DNA from: CAYOZL01 sp964408435 | GTDB taxonomy: Bacteria; Bdellovibrionota_C; UBA2361; SZUA-149; CAYOZL01 | Direction of reading: 5' to 3' | Length of the DNA stretch: 64,000 nt | NCBI GenBank assembly: GCA_964408435.1 | Contig: CAYOZL010000002.1 | Span: forward strand, 1-64,000 | Shown here: positions 54,958 to 63,212 of the stretch, one piece after another | Layout: every line of letters starts with the position of its first letter | How positions within the stretch are numbered: position 1 is the stretch's first letter | Position numbers and translations under genes: made by a program | The notes under the pieces: model-generated | Database searches by the model: none | Seen by the model: only the letters and a program-made list of their open reading frames with translations | Told to the model about the DNA's origin: nothing

Positions 54958-55766
54958 TAGACAGCAATATCAAACTTAATTAATGCTTGAGGATTATAAT
55001 TTTTGATTTTAAAATCTTTATATTTAAAATCAAAAATATCTTTTATTTCAGGATTAATCTCTAAAGTAGGTAATTCACTTGGTTCTCTGCTTAATTGCTC
55101 TAGAGCACCTTCAATATGATTTGAATAAATATGCAAGTCTCCAAAAGTATGAACAAACTCATGAGCTTCTAAGTTACAAACTTGAGCAACCATCATTAGT
55201 AGCATTGAATAGCTAGCAATATTAAATGGCACACCTAACATCAAATCAGCAGATCTTTGATACAATTGACAACTAATTTTACCATTATCAACATAGAACT
55301 GAAAAAGTGTATGACATGCAGGAGGAGCAACCTCTGGCAAATCTCCAGGGTTAAAAGCAATGACTACGTGTCTTCTACTGTTAGGATTATTTTTTATTTG
55401 CTCAATAACATTTGCTATTTGGTCAATGCTTCCCTCCCAGTTCCTCCACTGCTTACCGTAAACTGGTCCTAAATCGCCATTCTCATCTGCCCACTCATCC
55501 CAGATAGAAACTTTATGTTCTTTTAAATACTTTATGTTTGTATCGCCTCTTAAAAACCATAATAACTCATAGATTACGGACTTGGTGTGTACTTTTTTAG
55601 TGGTCAGTAAAGGGAAACCCTTTTTTAGGTCGAATCTAATTTGTCTTCCAAATACAGAAACAGTACCAACTCCAGTTCTATCTTTTCTTATATTCTTTAA
55701 ATCGTTAACAGACTGTATATTAGCGCTGTCTAATACATCTTTAACTAAGCTTAAATACTGATTCAT
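54957..55766 (-). CDS. thyA: thymidylate synthase
   Basis: Methylates dUMP to dTMP with methylene-tetrahydrofolate, leaving dihydrofolate for folA. N-terminal [30 protein letters not shown], catalytic cysteine in [14 protein letters not shown] and [17 protein letters not shown]. The C-terminus ends LIKFDIAV, the substrate-capping valine. 269 aa is close to the 264 of E. coli. The pair thyA-folA is the usual arrangement. Confidence 0.97.
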   Translation of the reverse strand: MNQYLSLVKDVLDSANIQSVNDLKNIRKDRTGVGTVSVFGRQIRFDLKKGFPLLTTKKVHTKSVIYELLWFLRGDTNIKYLKEHKVSIWDEWADENGDLGPVYGKQWRNWEGSIDQIANVIEQIKNNPNSRRHVVIAFNPGDLPEVAPPACHTLFQFYVDNGKISCQLYQRSADLMLGVPFNIASYSMLLMMVAQVCNLEAHEFVHTFGDLHIYSNHIEGALEQLSREPSELPTLEINPEIKDIFDFKYKDFKIKNYNPQALIKFDIAV

Positions 55767-55977
55767 TTTATATTTTCATATCAATTTGTTAGTAACTTCA
55801 AGTGACTTATAGCACTGCTTTTATCCTTTCTACAAACCCATATTAAAGACTTAGTGTTAAGTTTATAGCCTATTTTAAATGTGCCTCTAAGTTATTAATT
55901 TTAATTAAATTTTTAAGATTAAGAAATCTGAGTAAATAACCGATATAAATTCAGGAGAATAATATAAAGATACTGTA

Positions 55978-57039
55978 TTGAAACAAGTTTTTACAAATTT
56001 AGAGTTAAAGCAATTAAAGACTCTAACAATAATGCATAGAAGAAATGAGATCTCTGATGGTTCATATGAACAAGAAATTGCTTTGATTCTAAAAGGTAGA
56101 GAATTCCCTATTTTAACAGACTCTCCAGATACCTTAGCAAACACCAAAGACAGTAAAAATCTAGAAATAGAATTAAGAAAAAAAGAAAATCTAAAAAAGC
56201 ATAACGAAATTAGAAGTAATGATATTAATTCATTAACAACATGCAATGAGAAGAGTAAGAGAAATAGAAAAAACCATATCAGCAAACAAAAAAAATCAAG
56301 AAATGAAAGTTTAATAACAAAATCTTTAGAAGAAGAAAACTTAAAAGATATAAACGATTCAACAATTCTAAATACTCAGCATGTAACGCTAACTACTCAA
56401 AAAAATATTCGCGGTTCTTTGATCTTAAATGAATCAATAAGCACTAATTCTGTTATTTTTAATGCAGTACCTGAAAAATCTAATTTTAAAAATATTTTAC
56501 TAGTATCTATTTCTACTATTTTATTATTAACGACTATTGCTTTCGTGAATTTTGGCTACACAAAAAATAAACTTTTAGATTCAGACATATCTAAAGAAAT
56601 ACTTGAAATAAATAATAAAAATATGAATAAAAACTACTTTGGGCCTGTTGCTATAAATCAATGTAATGAAAAATGTATTGAAAATAATGGACCTAAAGAA
56701 TGTTCTTCAATTTGTAGAAAACTCTCTTTTATTAGATTCCCAAGAAGATTATCTCTTCTTGATAACAGCCCAAGAGTATTGGGTGCTAGAATAGTTTCTG
56801 ATTGTTTAATTAAAGATAAAGCGAATAAGATTAACAGCAATTTAAAATCTGTTGACTTAGATGGTCTTAATCTTAGTAGACTACTTACAGAGTATAAAAA
56901 TACTATTGAATTAGATAATTCATGTATTCAAACTAATAAAATCTTAGCTAAGATTGGTCAAAAAGTATCAAGTAATTATAAAGATAATTACAGTTCATCT
57001 TATTACGAGAGACTAAGCGAGAATATAAATGAAAAGTAA
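55978..57039 (+). CDS. unknown single-pass membrane protein with Cys-rich region
   Basis: A 353-aa protein with no named family. Residues about 5-45 (LKQLKTLTIMHRRNEISDGSYEQEIALILKG) resemble a short SHOCT-like oligomerisation motif. A charged, probably disordered stretch (60-160) precedes one membrane helix (about 175-195, ILLVSISTILLLTTIAFVNF). Beyond it is a region with CNEKCIENNGPKECSSIC-type cysteines, which would face the periplasm. The start is a TTG with no good Shine-Dalgarno, although AGGAG occurs about 20 nt upstream and a stop codon blocks the frame between. It overlaps the next gene by 11 bp. Confidence 0.65.
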   Translation: MKQVFTNLELKQLKTLTIMHRRNEISDGSYEQEIALILKGREFPILTDSPDTLANTKDSKNLEIELRKKENLKKHNEIRSNDINSLTTCNEKSKRNRKNHISKQKKSRNESLITKSLEEENLKDINDSTILNTQHVTLTTQKNIRGSLILNESISTNSVIFNAVPEKSNFKNILLVSISTILLLTTIAFVNFGYTKNKLLDSDISKEILEINNKNMNKNYFGPVAINQCNEKCIENNGPKECSSICRKLSFIRFPRRLSLLDNSPRVLGARIVSDCLIKDKANKINSNLKSVDLDGLNLSRLLTEYKNTIELDNSCIQTNKILAKIGQKVSSNYKDNYSSSYYERLSENINEK

Positions 57040-57343
57040 TAAAATAATTAACAAGATTAGAATATTTTCATCTAATATACTTTATCTGTTCTTAATACTT
57101 CACTTACTGATTAGCTTTGTAGCTGCAGAAGAAAATATGCAATTTATTACATTTAAATCTGGTGAATGGGTTTTAGCTGAAAAGCAAAATCACAATGGCG
57201 AAGAACAATATCCTAAGGAAAAAGCTATTTGCGAGTTATCTACTAAAGAATACGAATGTTATAAAATTGAAAAAGATACTTATGCTACTGAGCTCAAAGA
57301 GCTAGAAAAAGAGCTAATCACAGCAAAAGATCTAGGCTTCTAA
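57029..57343 (+). CDS. small exported protein
   Basis: A 104-aa protein with an N-terminal signal sequence (ILYLFLILHLLISFVAAEE) cleaved probably after VAA. The mature part (about 70 aa) is hydrophilic, with two cysteines (AICELSTKEYECYK) and a C-terminal acidic/basic helix ELKELEKELITAK. Not recognised. The start overlaps the preceding membrane protein by 11 bp, so the two are coupled and may act together in the envelope. Confidence 0.62.
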   Translation: MKSNKIINKIRIFSSNILYLFLILHLLISFVAAEENMQFITFKSGEWVLAEKQNHNGEEQYPKEKAICELSTKEYECYKIEKDTYATELKELEKELITAKDLGF

Positions 57344-57387
57344 ATCTAGCTGTTGACTTTAAAGCTCTAAATTCATATAAAAATCCC

Positions 57388-57513
57388 ATGGCATCACTAG
57401 CGAAAGTAACTAAAGCGAAAAGAAAGATAAGAAACGATAAGATTTTAAAGAAGCGTTCTGTAAAATCTCGTAAAAAACTTAAAAAGCTTAAAGCTGAAGG
57501 TAAATTAGTATAG
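57388..57513 (+). CDS. 41-aa highly basic protein
   Basis: A short gene encoding MASLAKVTKAKRKIRNDKIL followed by 21 more residues rich in Lys/Arg and ending GKLV. The composition (more than 40% Lys/Arg) and short length fit ribosome- or RNA-associated small proteins; I recall similar short KRK-rich genes in deltaproteobacterial genomes, but this is memory, not a search. It lies 44 bp after the previous gene on the same strand. Start ATG; no obvious Shine-Dalgarno. It converges with mgsA. Confidence 0.6.
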   Translation: MASLAKVTKAKRKIRNDKILKKRSVKSRKKLKKLKAEGKLV

Positions 57514-57602
57514 TAAATACTCTTTTTACTATTCTATCTTAATATCCTTAAATTAAATTCAAAACTCTGAATTAGATTAGTTCTAATTGATCAGAATGAT
57601 CA

Positions 57603-57965
57603 CTAATCAACTATAGAGTCTATTACAGCAAGAGCACTTGATTTATTAGTTGCTAAAGCAACATCATGCACATCACAAACTCTCATCAAAGCACCAATAT
57701 CTGGCTCATGTGCTTGAGCAGTTAGTGGGTCTCTTAAAAATATCACAGCTTGAACTACTCCTTGAGCAACTCTAGCTCCAATTTCCAAATCTCCACCATG
57801 TGGACCATGGGAAACAATAATAGGATCTAAATTAAGCTCATCTTTTAATAGCTTCCCAGTATTTCCAGTCGCTATTACATCCTGTGCCATAAAAAAGTCG
57901 ACATAGTTAGACACTACTTCTAGTAATTCTCTTTTTTTACTATCATGGGCAATCAGTGCAATCAT
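57603..57965 (-). CDS. mgsA: methylglyoxal synthase
   Basis: Converts dihydroxyacetone phosphate to methylglyoxal and phosphate, a bypass of lower glycolysis. N-terminal IALIAHDSKKRELL, phosphate loop ATGNTGKLL, GPHGGDLEIGARVA, and FLRDPLTAQAHEPDIGALMRVCD with the active-site His/Asp. At 120 aa it is short compared with E. coli (152 aa), lacking the N-terminal extension, which is common. It lies 1 bp after the PLP-enzyme gene. Confidence 0.93.
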   Translation of the reverse strand: MIALIAHDSKKRELLEVVSNYVDFFMAQDVIATGNTGKLLKDELNLDPIIVSHGPHGGDLEIGARVAQGVVQAVIFLRDPLTAQAHEPDIGALMRVCDVHDVALATNKSSALAVIDSIVD

Positions 57966-57966
57966 A

Positions 57967-59109
57967 TTATGCTTTATCTAAGGCCTGGCTTAAATCTTCA
58001 ATTATATCATCAATATCCTCTATCCCAATTGATAACCTAACAAGTCCATCAGTAAGGCCTCTCGCCTCTCTAACATCCTTTGGAACATCAGGATGAGTCA
58101 TAGATGCTGGATGAGTTACCATACTTTCAACTGCTCCTAAGCTTTCAGCTAAGGAAAATAATTTAAAGGAATTCATCATCCTAACAGTAGAGTCAAAATC
58201 AGACTTAAGTGTAATAGAAATCATTCCTGAAAAACCAGACATTTGCTCTTTTGCTATTTGGTACTGCGGATGACTTTCTAGTCCTGGATATATTACTCTA
58301 TCTATTTTTTCATGTGATTCCAGAAATTTGGCTACTTCTAGTGCATTTTTAGAATGCTTATCCATTCTAATTGCTAAGGTTTTAATACCGATTTGTGTAA
58401 GCCAGCAGTCAAAAGGGCTCGGTACTGCACCTATGCTTTTCTGTAGAAATTTTAATTTTTTATAAATTTCATCATCGTTTACTACACATACTCCGCCAAT
58501 AATTGAGTTATGGCCACTAAGATATTTTGTAGTGCTGTGCACAACAACATCTGCTCCCAAATCTAAAGGTTTTAGGTAGTAAGGAGTTGCAAATGTAGAG
58601 TCTACTCCAAGTATAAGATTTTTAGACTTAGCTATTTTAGACATTTCTGAAATATCAGTAACTTTCAATAGCGGGTTTGTAGGTGTTTCAATCCAAAGCA
58701 TTTTAGTATTTGACTTAATCGCTTCAGATACCAATTCTGGTTTAGTAGTATCAACATATGTAACTGTAATATCAAAGCGAGAAAGTATCTGGTCAAGCAT
58801 TCTAGACACACCGCCGTAAACATCATCAGTTGAAACTATATGATCACCACTACTAAGTAATTTAAAACATGCATCAACAGCTGATAAGCCAGAAGAATAA
58901 CATACAGCGTGCTTACCATTTTCCAGATCGCTAAGAGTTTTCTCAAGATATTGTCTACTTGGATTTGAAGCTCTAGAATAATCAAAGCCTTTAGTCTTGC
59001 CTATCTCGTCTAATACATAAGTAGCAGTTTGGTGAATTGGAGGAACTATCGATCCCGTGCTTGAATCAACATTCCTACCCGAATGAATTGCCTTAGTTTT
59101 AAATTTCAT
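57967..59109 (-). CDS. trans-sulfuration PLP enzyme (cystathionine gamma-synthase/lyase family)
   Basis: PLP enzyme of Cys/Met metabolism. N-terminal TKAIHSGRNVDSSTGSIVPP, FDYSRASNPSRQYLEKTLSDLE, WIETPTNPLLKVTDI and the PLP lysine in VVHSTTKYLSGHNSIIGGV. 380 aa is typical. MetB (synthase) and MccB/CGL (lyase) share these motifs, so the direction of the pathway cannot be fixed; the synthase is slightly favoured by the serine and SLGAVESMVTHPASMTH-type C-terminus. It lies 57 bp from the CTG start of the site-2-type protease gene, in the opposite direction. Confidence 0.9.
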   Translation of the reverse strand: MKFKTKAIHSGRNVDSSTGSIVPPIHQTATYVLDEIGKTKGFDYSRASNPSRQYLEKTLSDLENGKHAVCYSSGLSAVDACFKLLSSGDHIVSTDDVYGGVSRMLDQILSRFDITVTYVDTTKPELVSEAIKSNTKMLWIETPTNPLLKVTDISEMSKIAKSKNLILGVDSTFATPYYLKPLDLGADVVVHSTTKYLSGHNSIIGGVCVVNDDEIYKKLKFLQKSIGAVPSPFDCWLTQIGIKTLAIRMDKHSKNALEVAKFLESHEKIDRVIYPGLESHPQYQIAKEQMSGFSGMISITLKSDFDSTVRMMNSFKLFSLAESLGAVESMVTHPASMTHPDVPKDVREARGLTDGLVRLSIGIEDIDDIIEDLSQALDKA

Positions 59110-59166
59110 GGGTTTTAAATTTCATATTATTGGTCTATAGTACTAGATTAGAATAAGGAAACAAGT

Positions 59167-59832
59167 CTGTTTATAACAATTTTTAAAATTTTAAGTATAG
59201 CCCCCCCCCTACTCATTGCCATAGTGCTTCATGAGATAGCTCATGGCTGGATGGCAGATAAGCTAGGAGATCCAACGGCAAGAAAACTAGGCCGAATTAC
59301 TTTAAACCCCATAAAGCATATAGATCCCTTTATGACTATTATGCTGCCAGGAATTTTAATAATCTCAGGTTCACCATTTCTATTTGGTGGAGCAAAACCA
59401 GTTCCTGTAAATCCACTTAACTTCAAAAACCCAAGACGAGACATGGCCTATGTCGCACTAGCTGGACCTGTTCTAAATTTCATTTTAGCGCTCTTAACTC
59501 TTATAGCAGGTAAAATACTATTTACTTTTTTCCCAGGGCTATTAAATTTATTTGGTGCTTATGTAACAATTTTATTCAAAATTTGGATTATACAAGGCTT
59601 TTTAATAAATATAATTTTAGCTGTTTTTAACCTAATGCCAATACCTCCACTTGATGGAGGAAGAATCGCAGTTGGTTTTTTACCAATCGAATTAGCTAGA
59701 AAATATGCTCAAATAGAAAAATACGGCCTATTACTAGTAATGGCAATTTTATTCACTGGCTTATTTGATAAAATATTTATTCCTATAGTCAGCTTAGCTA
59801 GTTCTATTTTAAGAGCTTATGGTTTTAGATAA
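59167..59832 (+). CDS. site-2-protease-type (M50) membrane metalloprotease
   Basis: Intramembrane zinc protease. The zinc-binding HEIAHGWMADKLGDP follows an N-terminal membrane helix, and the second metal motif, NLMPIPPLDGGRI, lies in the C-terminal half, with about four further membrane helices. I extend the start upstream of a GTG at 59224 because that would begin inside the first helix; the best site is a CTG at 59167 with AAGGAA 6 nt before it (the first in-frame stop is at 59149), giving about 221 aa. A 9-C run (59201-59209) lies inside the reading frame. Confidence 0.85.
   Translation: MFITIFKILSIAPPLLIAIVLHEIAHGWMADKLGDPTARKLGRITLNPIKHIDPFMTIMLPGILIISGSPFLFGGAKPVPVNPLNFKNPRRDMAYVALAGPVLNFILALLTLIAGKILFTFFPGLLNLFGAYVTILFKIWIIQGFLINIILAVFNLMPIPPLDGGRIAVGFLPIELARKYAQIEKYGLLLVMAILFTGLFDKIFIPIVSLASSILRAYGFR
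59201..59209 (+). repeat. run of nine C in the M50 protease gene
   Basis: Nine consecutive cytosines in AT-rich DNA, coding for the Pro-Pro-Pro region (SIAPPLL) just before the HExxH helix. Homopolymeric G/C tracts of this length are typical slip-strand sites. Gain or loss of one C would frameshift the protein. Confidence 0.9.
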
Positions 59833-59847
59833 TATTCTGTTTACCAA

Positions 59848-60483
59848 TTAGTTCAGCACAATGGCTTTTAATTCTTTAAAACTACTAATTAAATAATCTG
59901 CCTTTGAAAGATCTTGGTGTTCGTTAAACCCATTTCTAAAACCAATTGCTGTAATTCCTGCTGCTTTCGCACTAATTACTCCTTTCTCACTATCTTCAAT
60001 AGTTACTGTTTTGAGCTTAACAGCATTTAATTTACTTACGGCAAGTTCATATATAGCAGGGTTAGGTTTCCCCACTCCGGCTACATCATCAGCTGAAATG
60101 ATTTCAATAAAATATTTTTCAAGTTCAAAACGTTTTACTACAATATTTATCCAGTCATGTGGGGCAGAAGAAACTATTGCTAGTTTCTTAGTTTGATAAA
60201 ATTTAATTGTGTCTAAAACTCCTGGTATTAAACTAGAGTTAACCGCGTAAATCTCGTGAGAGATATCTTTATAGTATTCAAAATACTCTTCTTTGCTAAG
60301 TTTAAGACTAAATTTACTTACTAAAAGCATATAAACATCATGAGCACTAAGCCCAATAAGTTCTTTTTGTTTTTCTGAAGTCCAAGTTGGAATTATTTTT
60401 TTTAGAAAATCTGATTGTATTTTTTTCCAGTGAAGTTCGCTATCTATAATCACACCGTCCATATCAAAAAAAATTGTATCCAT
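59848..60483 (-). CDS. HAD-family hydrolase (beta-phosphoglucomutase-like)
   Basis: HAD superfamily phosphatase or mutase. Motif I DMDGVIIDSE at residues 7-16, motif II VSSAP region (AIVSSAPHDW), motif III in GKPNPAIYELAVSKL and motif IV TIEDSEKGVISAKAAG. 211 aa. A helical cap (about 20-85) fits the beta-phosphoglucomutase/phosphoglycolate-phosphatase subgroup, so sugar phosphates are plausible substrates; specificity is not shown. It ends 15 bp from the M50 protease on the opposite strand. Confidence 0.88.
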   Translation of the reverse strand: MDTIFFDMDGVIIDSELHWKKIQSDFLKKIIPTWTSEKQKELIGLSAHDVYMLLVSKFSLKLSKEEYFEYYKDISHEIYAVNSSLIPGVLDTIKFYQTKKLAIVSSAPHDWINIVVKRFELEKYFIEIISADDVAGVGKPNPAIYELAVSKLNAVKLKTVTIEDSEKGVISAKAAGITAIGFRNGFNEHQDLSKADYLISSFKELKAIVLN

Positions 60484-60534
60484 TAAACTAGTATATATGC
60501 GAGTGCAACGGACAACAATATATATATGTAGTGT

Positions 60535-62052
60535 CTATAGGCTAAGAGCTAGTCTATAACTCACAGCTTCTAGTAGGTGATCAATACTTATTGTCTTTGA
60601 ATCTTCTAAATCTGCGATAGTTCTTGAAACTTTGATAATCTTATTTACTCCACGAGTACTAAGATTAAATTTCTTTACTGCACTATTTAACACCTCAACA
60701 GATTCAGAATCTAACATACAAAAAGACTTTATTTCTTTTATAGAATAAGATGAGTTTAAGCCATTATTTCTTCTAAATTGAATACCTCTAGCGTTTAAAA
60801 CTTTTTTCTTTATAGTACTACTATTGTTTGAGTTACTAGATCTAGTATTTATTAATTTTTTAAAAGGAACTTGAGGCACCCAAATCTGCATATCAATTCT
60901 ATCAATAATTGGACCTGAAAGCTTTCTTCTATATTTTCTTTGCTCCTGTTCTGTACAATGACAAATAGAATATTTATCAGCATTAGGAGCTAGTTTAGGA
61001 CAATTACCTCTTGCACATGGATTTGCAGCAGCAATTAGAATAAAATCAGACGGATACTTAATCTTAATATTCGATCTACTAATTTCTACACTTTTATTCT
61101 CTAATGGCTCCCTAAGAGCCTCAAGAGTATCTTTTCTAATCTCAGTTAACTCATCTAAAAAAAGCACTCCTTTATGAGCTAAACTAATTTCCCCTGGTTC
61201 TTTACTCCCTATTAAACCTGCTGATGTAATAGAGTGATGTGGATTTCTAAATGGCGGTGTTTTAGATAAGCTTAAATCAACATTAGATTTACTAGAGTTT
61301 TTAATTTTAACAACATCTAAACTCTGTTCTAAATTTAAATCTGGTAATATACTAACTACTCTTTTAGCTAACATGCTTTTTCCAGAGCCTGGTGGACCTA
61401 ACATTAACAAGTTATGTCCACCGGCAGTTGCAATTTCAATAGCTCTAATTGCCTGTTCTTGCCCTACGACATCTGAATAATCTAATTTAGATTTTTCTAC
61501 TTTAACATTCTGAAAAGCAAATTCTGTTCTCTCTACTTTACTCTCTGAGTTTAACATTTGAACAAGTTCTCTAATATTACTTACTGAATATACTTTTAGA
61601 CTTTTATATCCTGCAGCTATTTTAGCCAGATCTTTTGATATAAAGTATTCTTGATTATGTTCTAGAGAGATTCTCTTAGCTGTTGTAAGTGCACCTTTAA
61701 CTGCTTTAATACTACCATCTAATCCTAACTCTCCTAAAAATATTTTATTCTCTAAATTCCTAACTGAAATAACTCTAGTTACAGCGAGAATACTTACTGC
61801 TATTGCTAAATCAAAGCCTGAACCATTTTTCGGAACCGAAGCAGGAGATAAATTAACTATTACTTCTGAGTGCGGAAAATTATATCCACTATTCTCTAAT
61901 GCACAGCGTACTCTATCTTTAGCTTCCTTTAATGAACTATCAGGCAAGCCTATAATAGAAAATCTCCTAAGAGCTCCAATTACCTGAGCTTCAACAATAA
62001 CTTCGATACTAGAAATACCGAAAATACTTGAACTTTTTACTTTTGCGACCAT
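60535..62052 (-). CDS. comM: ComM / YifB-family AAA+ ATPase
   Basis: Mg-chelatase-like AAA+ protein; in Vibrio, ComM is a bidirectional helicase that helps branch migration during natural transformation. N-terminal Lon-protease-like domain (SPASVPKNGSGFDLAIAVSIL), Walker A LMLGPPGSGKSMLAKR near residue 217, Walker B GVLFLDELTEI, and a C-terminal CRIDMQIWVPQ-like sensor (IIDRIDMQIWVPQVPF) with a SRAxxxxxxxARTIADL-type end (RTIADLEDSKTI). 505 aa is normal. Single gene. Confidence 0.95.
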   Translation of the reverse strand: MVAKVKSSSIFGISSIEVIVEAQVIGALRRFSIIGLPDSSLKEAKDRVRCALENSGYNFPHSEVIVNLSPASVPKNGSGFDLAIAVSILAVTRVISVRNLENKIFLGELGLDGSIKAVKGALTTAKRISLEHNQEYFISKDLAKIAAGYKSLKVYSVSNIRELVQMLNSESKVERTEFAFQNVKVEKSKLDYSDVVGQEQAIRAIEIATAGGHNLLMLGPPGSGKSMLAKRVVSILPDLNLEQSLDVVKIKNSSKSNVDLSLSKTPPFRNPHHSITSAGLIGSKEPGEISLAHKGVLFLDELTEIRKDTLEALREPLENKSVEISRSNIKIKYPSDFILIAAANPCARGNCPKLAPNADKYSICHCTEQEQRKYRRKLSGPIIDRIDMQIWVPQVPFKKLINTRSSNSNNSSTIKKKVLNARGIQFRRNNGLNSSYSIKEIKSFCMLDSESVEVLNSAVKKFNLSTRGVNKIIKVSRTIADLEDSKTISIDHLLEAVSYRLALSL

Positions 62053-62167
62053 ATTTATAACTTTTTATAATTATTTATCGCAAAAAATAGTTATGAGTTG
62101 CTAATTTATAAAGCTTAGCAATATACTGCTGGTGATTTAATTTATTAATTTTTATGTAGTTGTTAAA

Positions 62168-63202
62168 ATGAGAATATTAGTTTTTGTAATTGGCCTTTTT
62201 ATTATTTGTAGTTCAAACCACCCTGCACTAGCTGAACAATTAAGCAGTTTTAACATTTCTAAACTTAACTTTAATTTAGTCGCAGACAATGCGAACTTCA
62301 AATTTTTAGTTAAACCAACTGCAAATCTTAATACAGCAGAGCTTACAGCAAATACTTTTGTTTTAAAAAATCCTTATAGACTAGTTATTGATGTTCCAGG
62401 ATTCACTACAAAAGCTCAAAAAAAAATAGAATTAGACAATAACTATCTTTCAAGTATCAGAGTCGGTAAACATAGAAATAAAATTAGAACTGTCGTTGAT
62501 ATAAAGCCAGATGAATTCCCTGAGTATGATATTTACGCAGATGAAGCTCTTCAGTCGCTAGTAGTAGAATTTTCTTTTAACAAGAATTCAGAAGTAATAA
62601 ATTCAAGAGCAGATACATCTTTTGATAAAATAACAACAAATAAAGAAACATTAGAGAAAAAATTTACCCCAAGTAAAGAAGTAATAAACACCAAAATTGA
62701 GTCAAAGCCAATAGATACTAATTCCATTATAACAATGAGAGGCAATGAAAAAATAGATGAGGTTAACGAAAACAATATAAAGACAATACAAGAAATAGAG
62801 ACAAAGGAAATAATAAAACCAGAGCAAACAGCTAAGAAGAGTATTGATGCAGTGCCTGAGCAAATTACACCTAAGACTAAAGTTTCAACTATTAAGAACA
62901 TTCTTTTCCAAGTTGAAAGAGAATCTGGAGCATTAGTTATAGAAGCAGATAAGATAGGTGAATATGAGATTACTCAAAAAGGTAAGAATTTATATGAACT
63001 AGTAATACAAAACTCTAGACTTTCCGGTGAGCACCTTACCTTACCTCAGTTTCCACCTAATAATTTCAAGAATTTTGAGGTTATTTTAACTAACCAGCTT
63101 GGTGAAAATTCAGTTCAAGTTAAAATATACCTGAATTCAGCAGTGGAATTAGAGCCTTCTATTATAGGTAATAAACTTTGGATATATGCAACTAGTAATT
63201 AG
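62168..63202 (+). CDS. exported AMIN-domain protein
   Basis: 344 aa with a signal peptide (ILVFVIGLFIICSSNHPALAE). Residues about 40-145 form an AMIN domain, which targets periplasmic proteins to peptidoglycan: LKNPYRLVIDVPGF, LSSIRVGKHRNKIRTVVDI, QSLVVEFSF. A polar linker (about 150-230) follows, then a second beta-rich domain (230-344: ILFQVERESGALVIEAD, YELVIQNSRLSGE, QVKIYLNSAVELE) that looks like another AMIN copy. No amidase domain. Convergent with the next gene. It could be a scaffold at the septum or a secretin-system protein. Confidence 0.82.
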   Translation: MRILVFVIGLFIICSSNHPALAEQLSSFNISKLNFNLVADNANFKFLVKPTANLNTAELTANTFVLKNPYRLVIDVPGFTTKAQKKIELDNNYLSSIRVGKHRNKIRTVVDIKPDEFPEYDIYADEALQSLVVEFSFNKNSEVINSRADTSFDKITTNKETLEKKFTPSKEVINTKIESKPIDTNSIITMRGNEKIDEVNENNIKTIQEIETKEIIKPEQTAKKSIDAVPEQITPKTKVSTIKNILFQVERESGALVIEADKIGEYEITQKGKNLYELVIQNSRLSGEHLTLPQFPPNNFKNFEVILTNQLGENSVQVKIYLNSAVELEPSIIGNKLWIYATSN

Positions 63203-63212
63203 CTCCTAGTAT

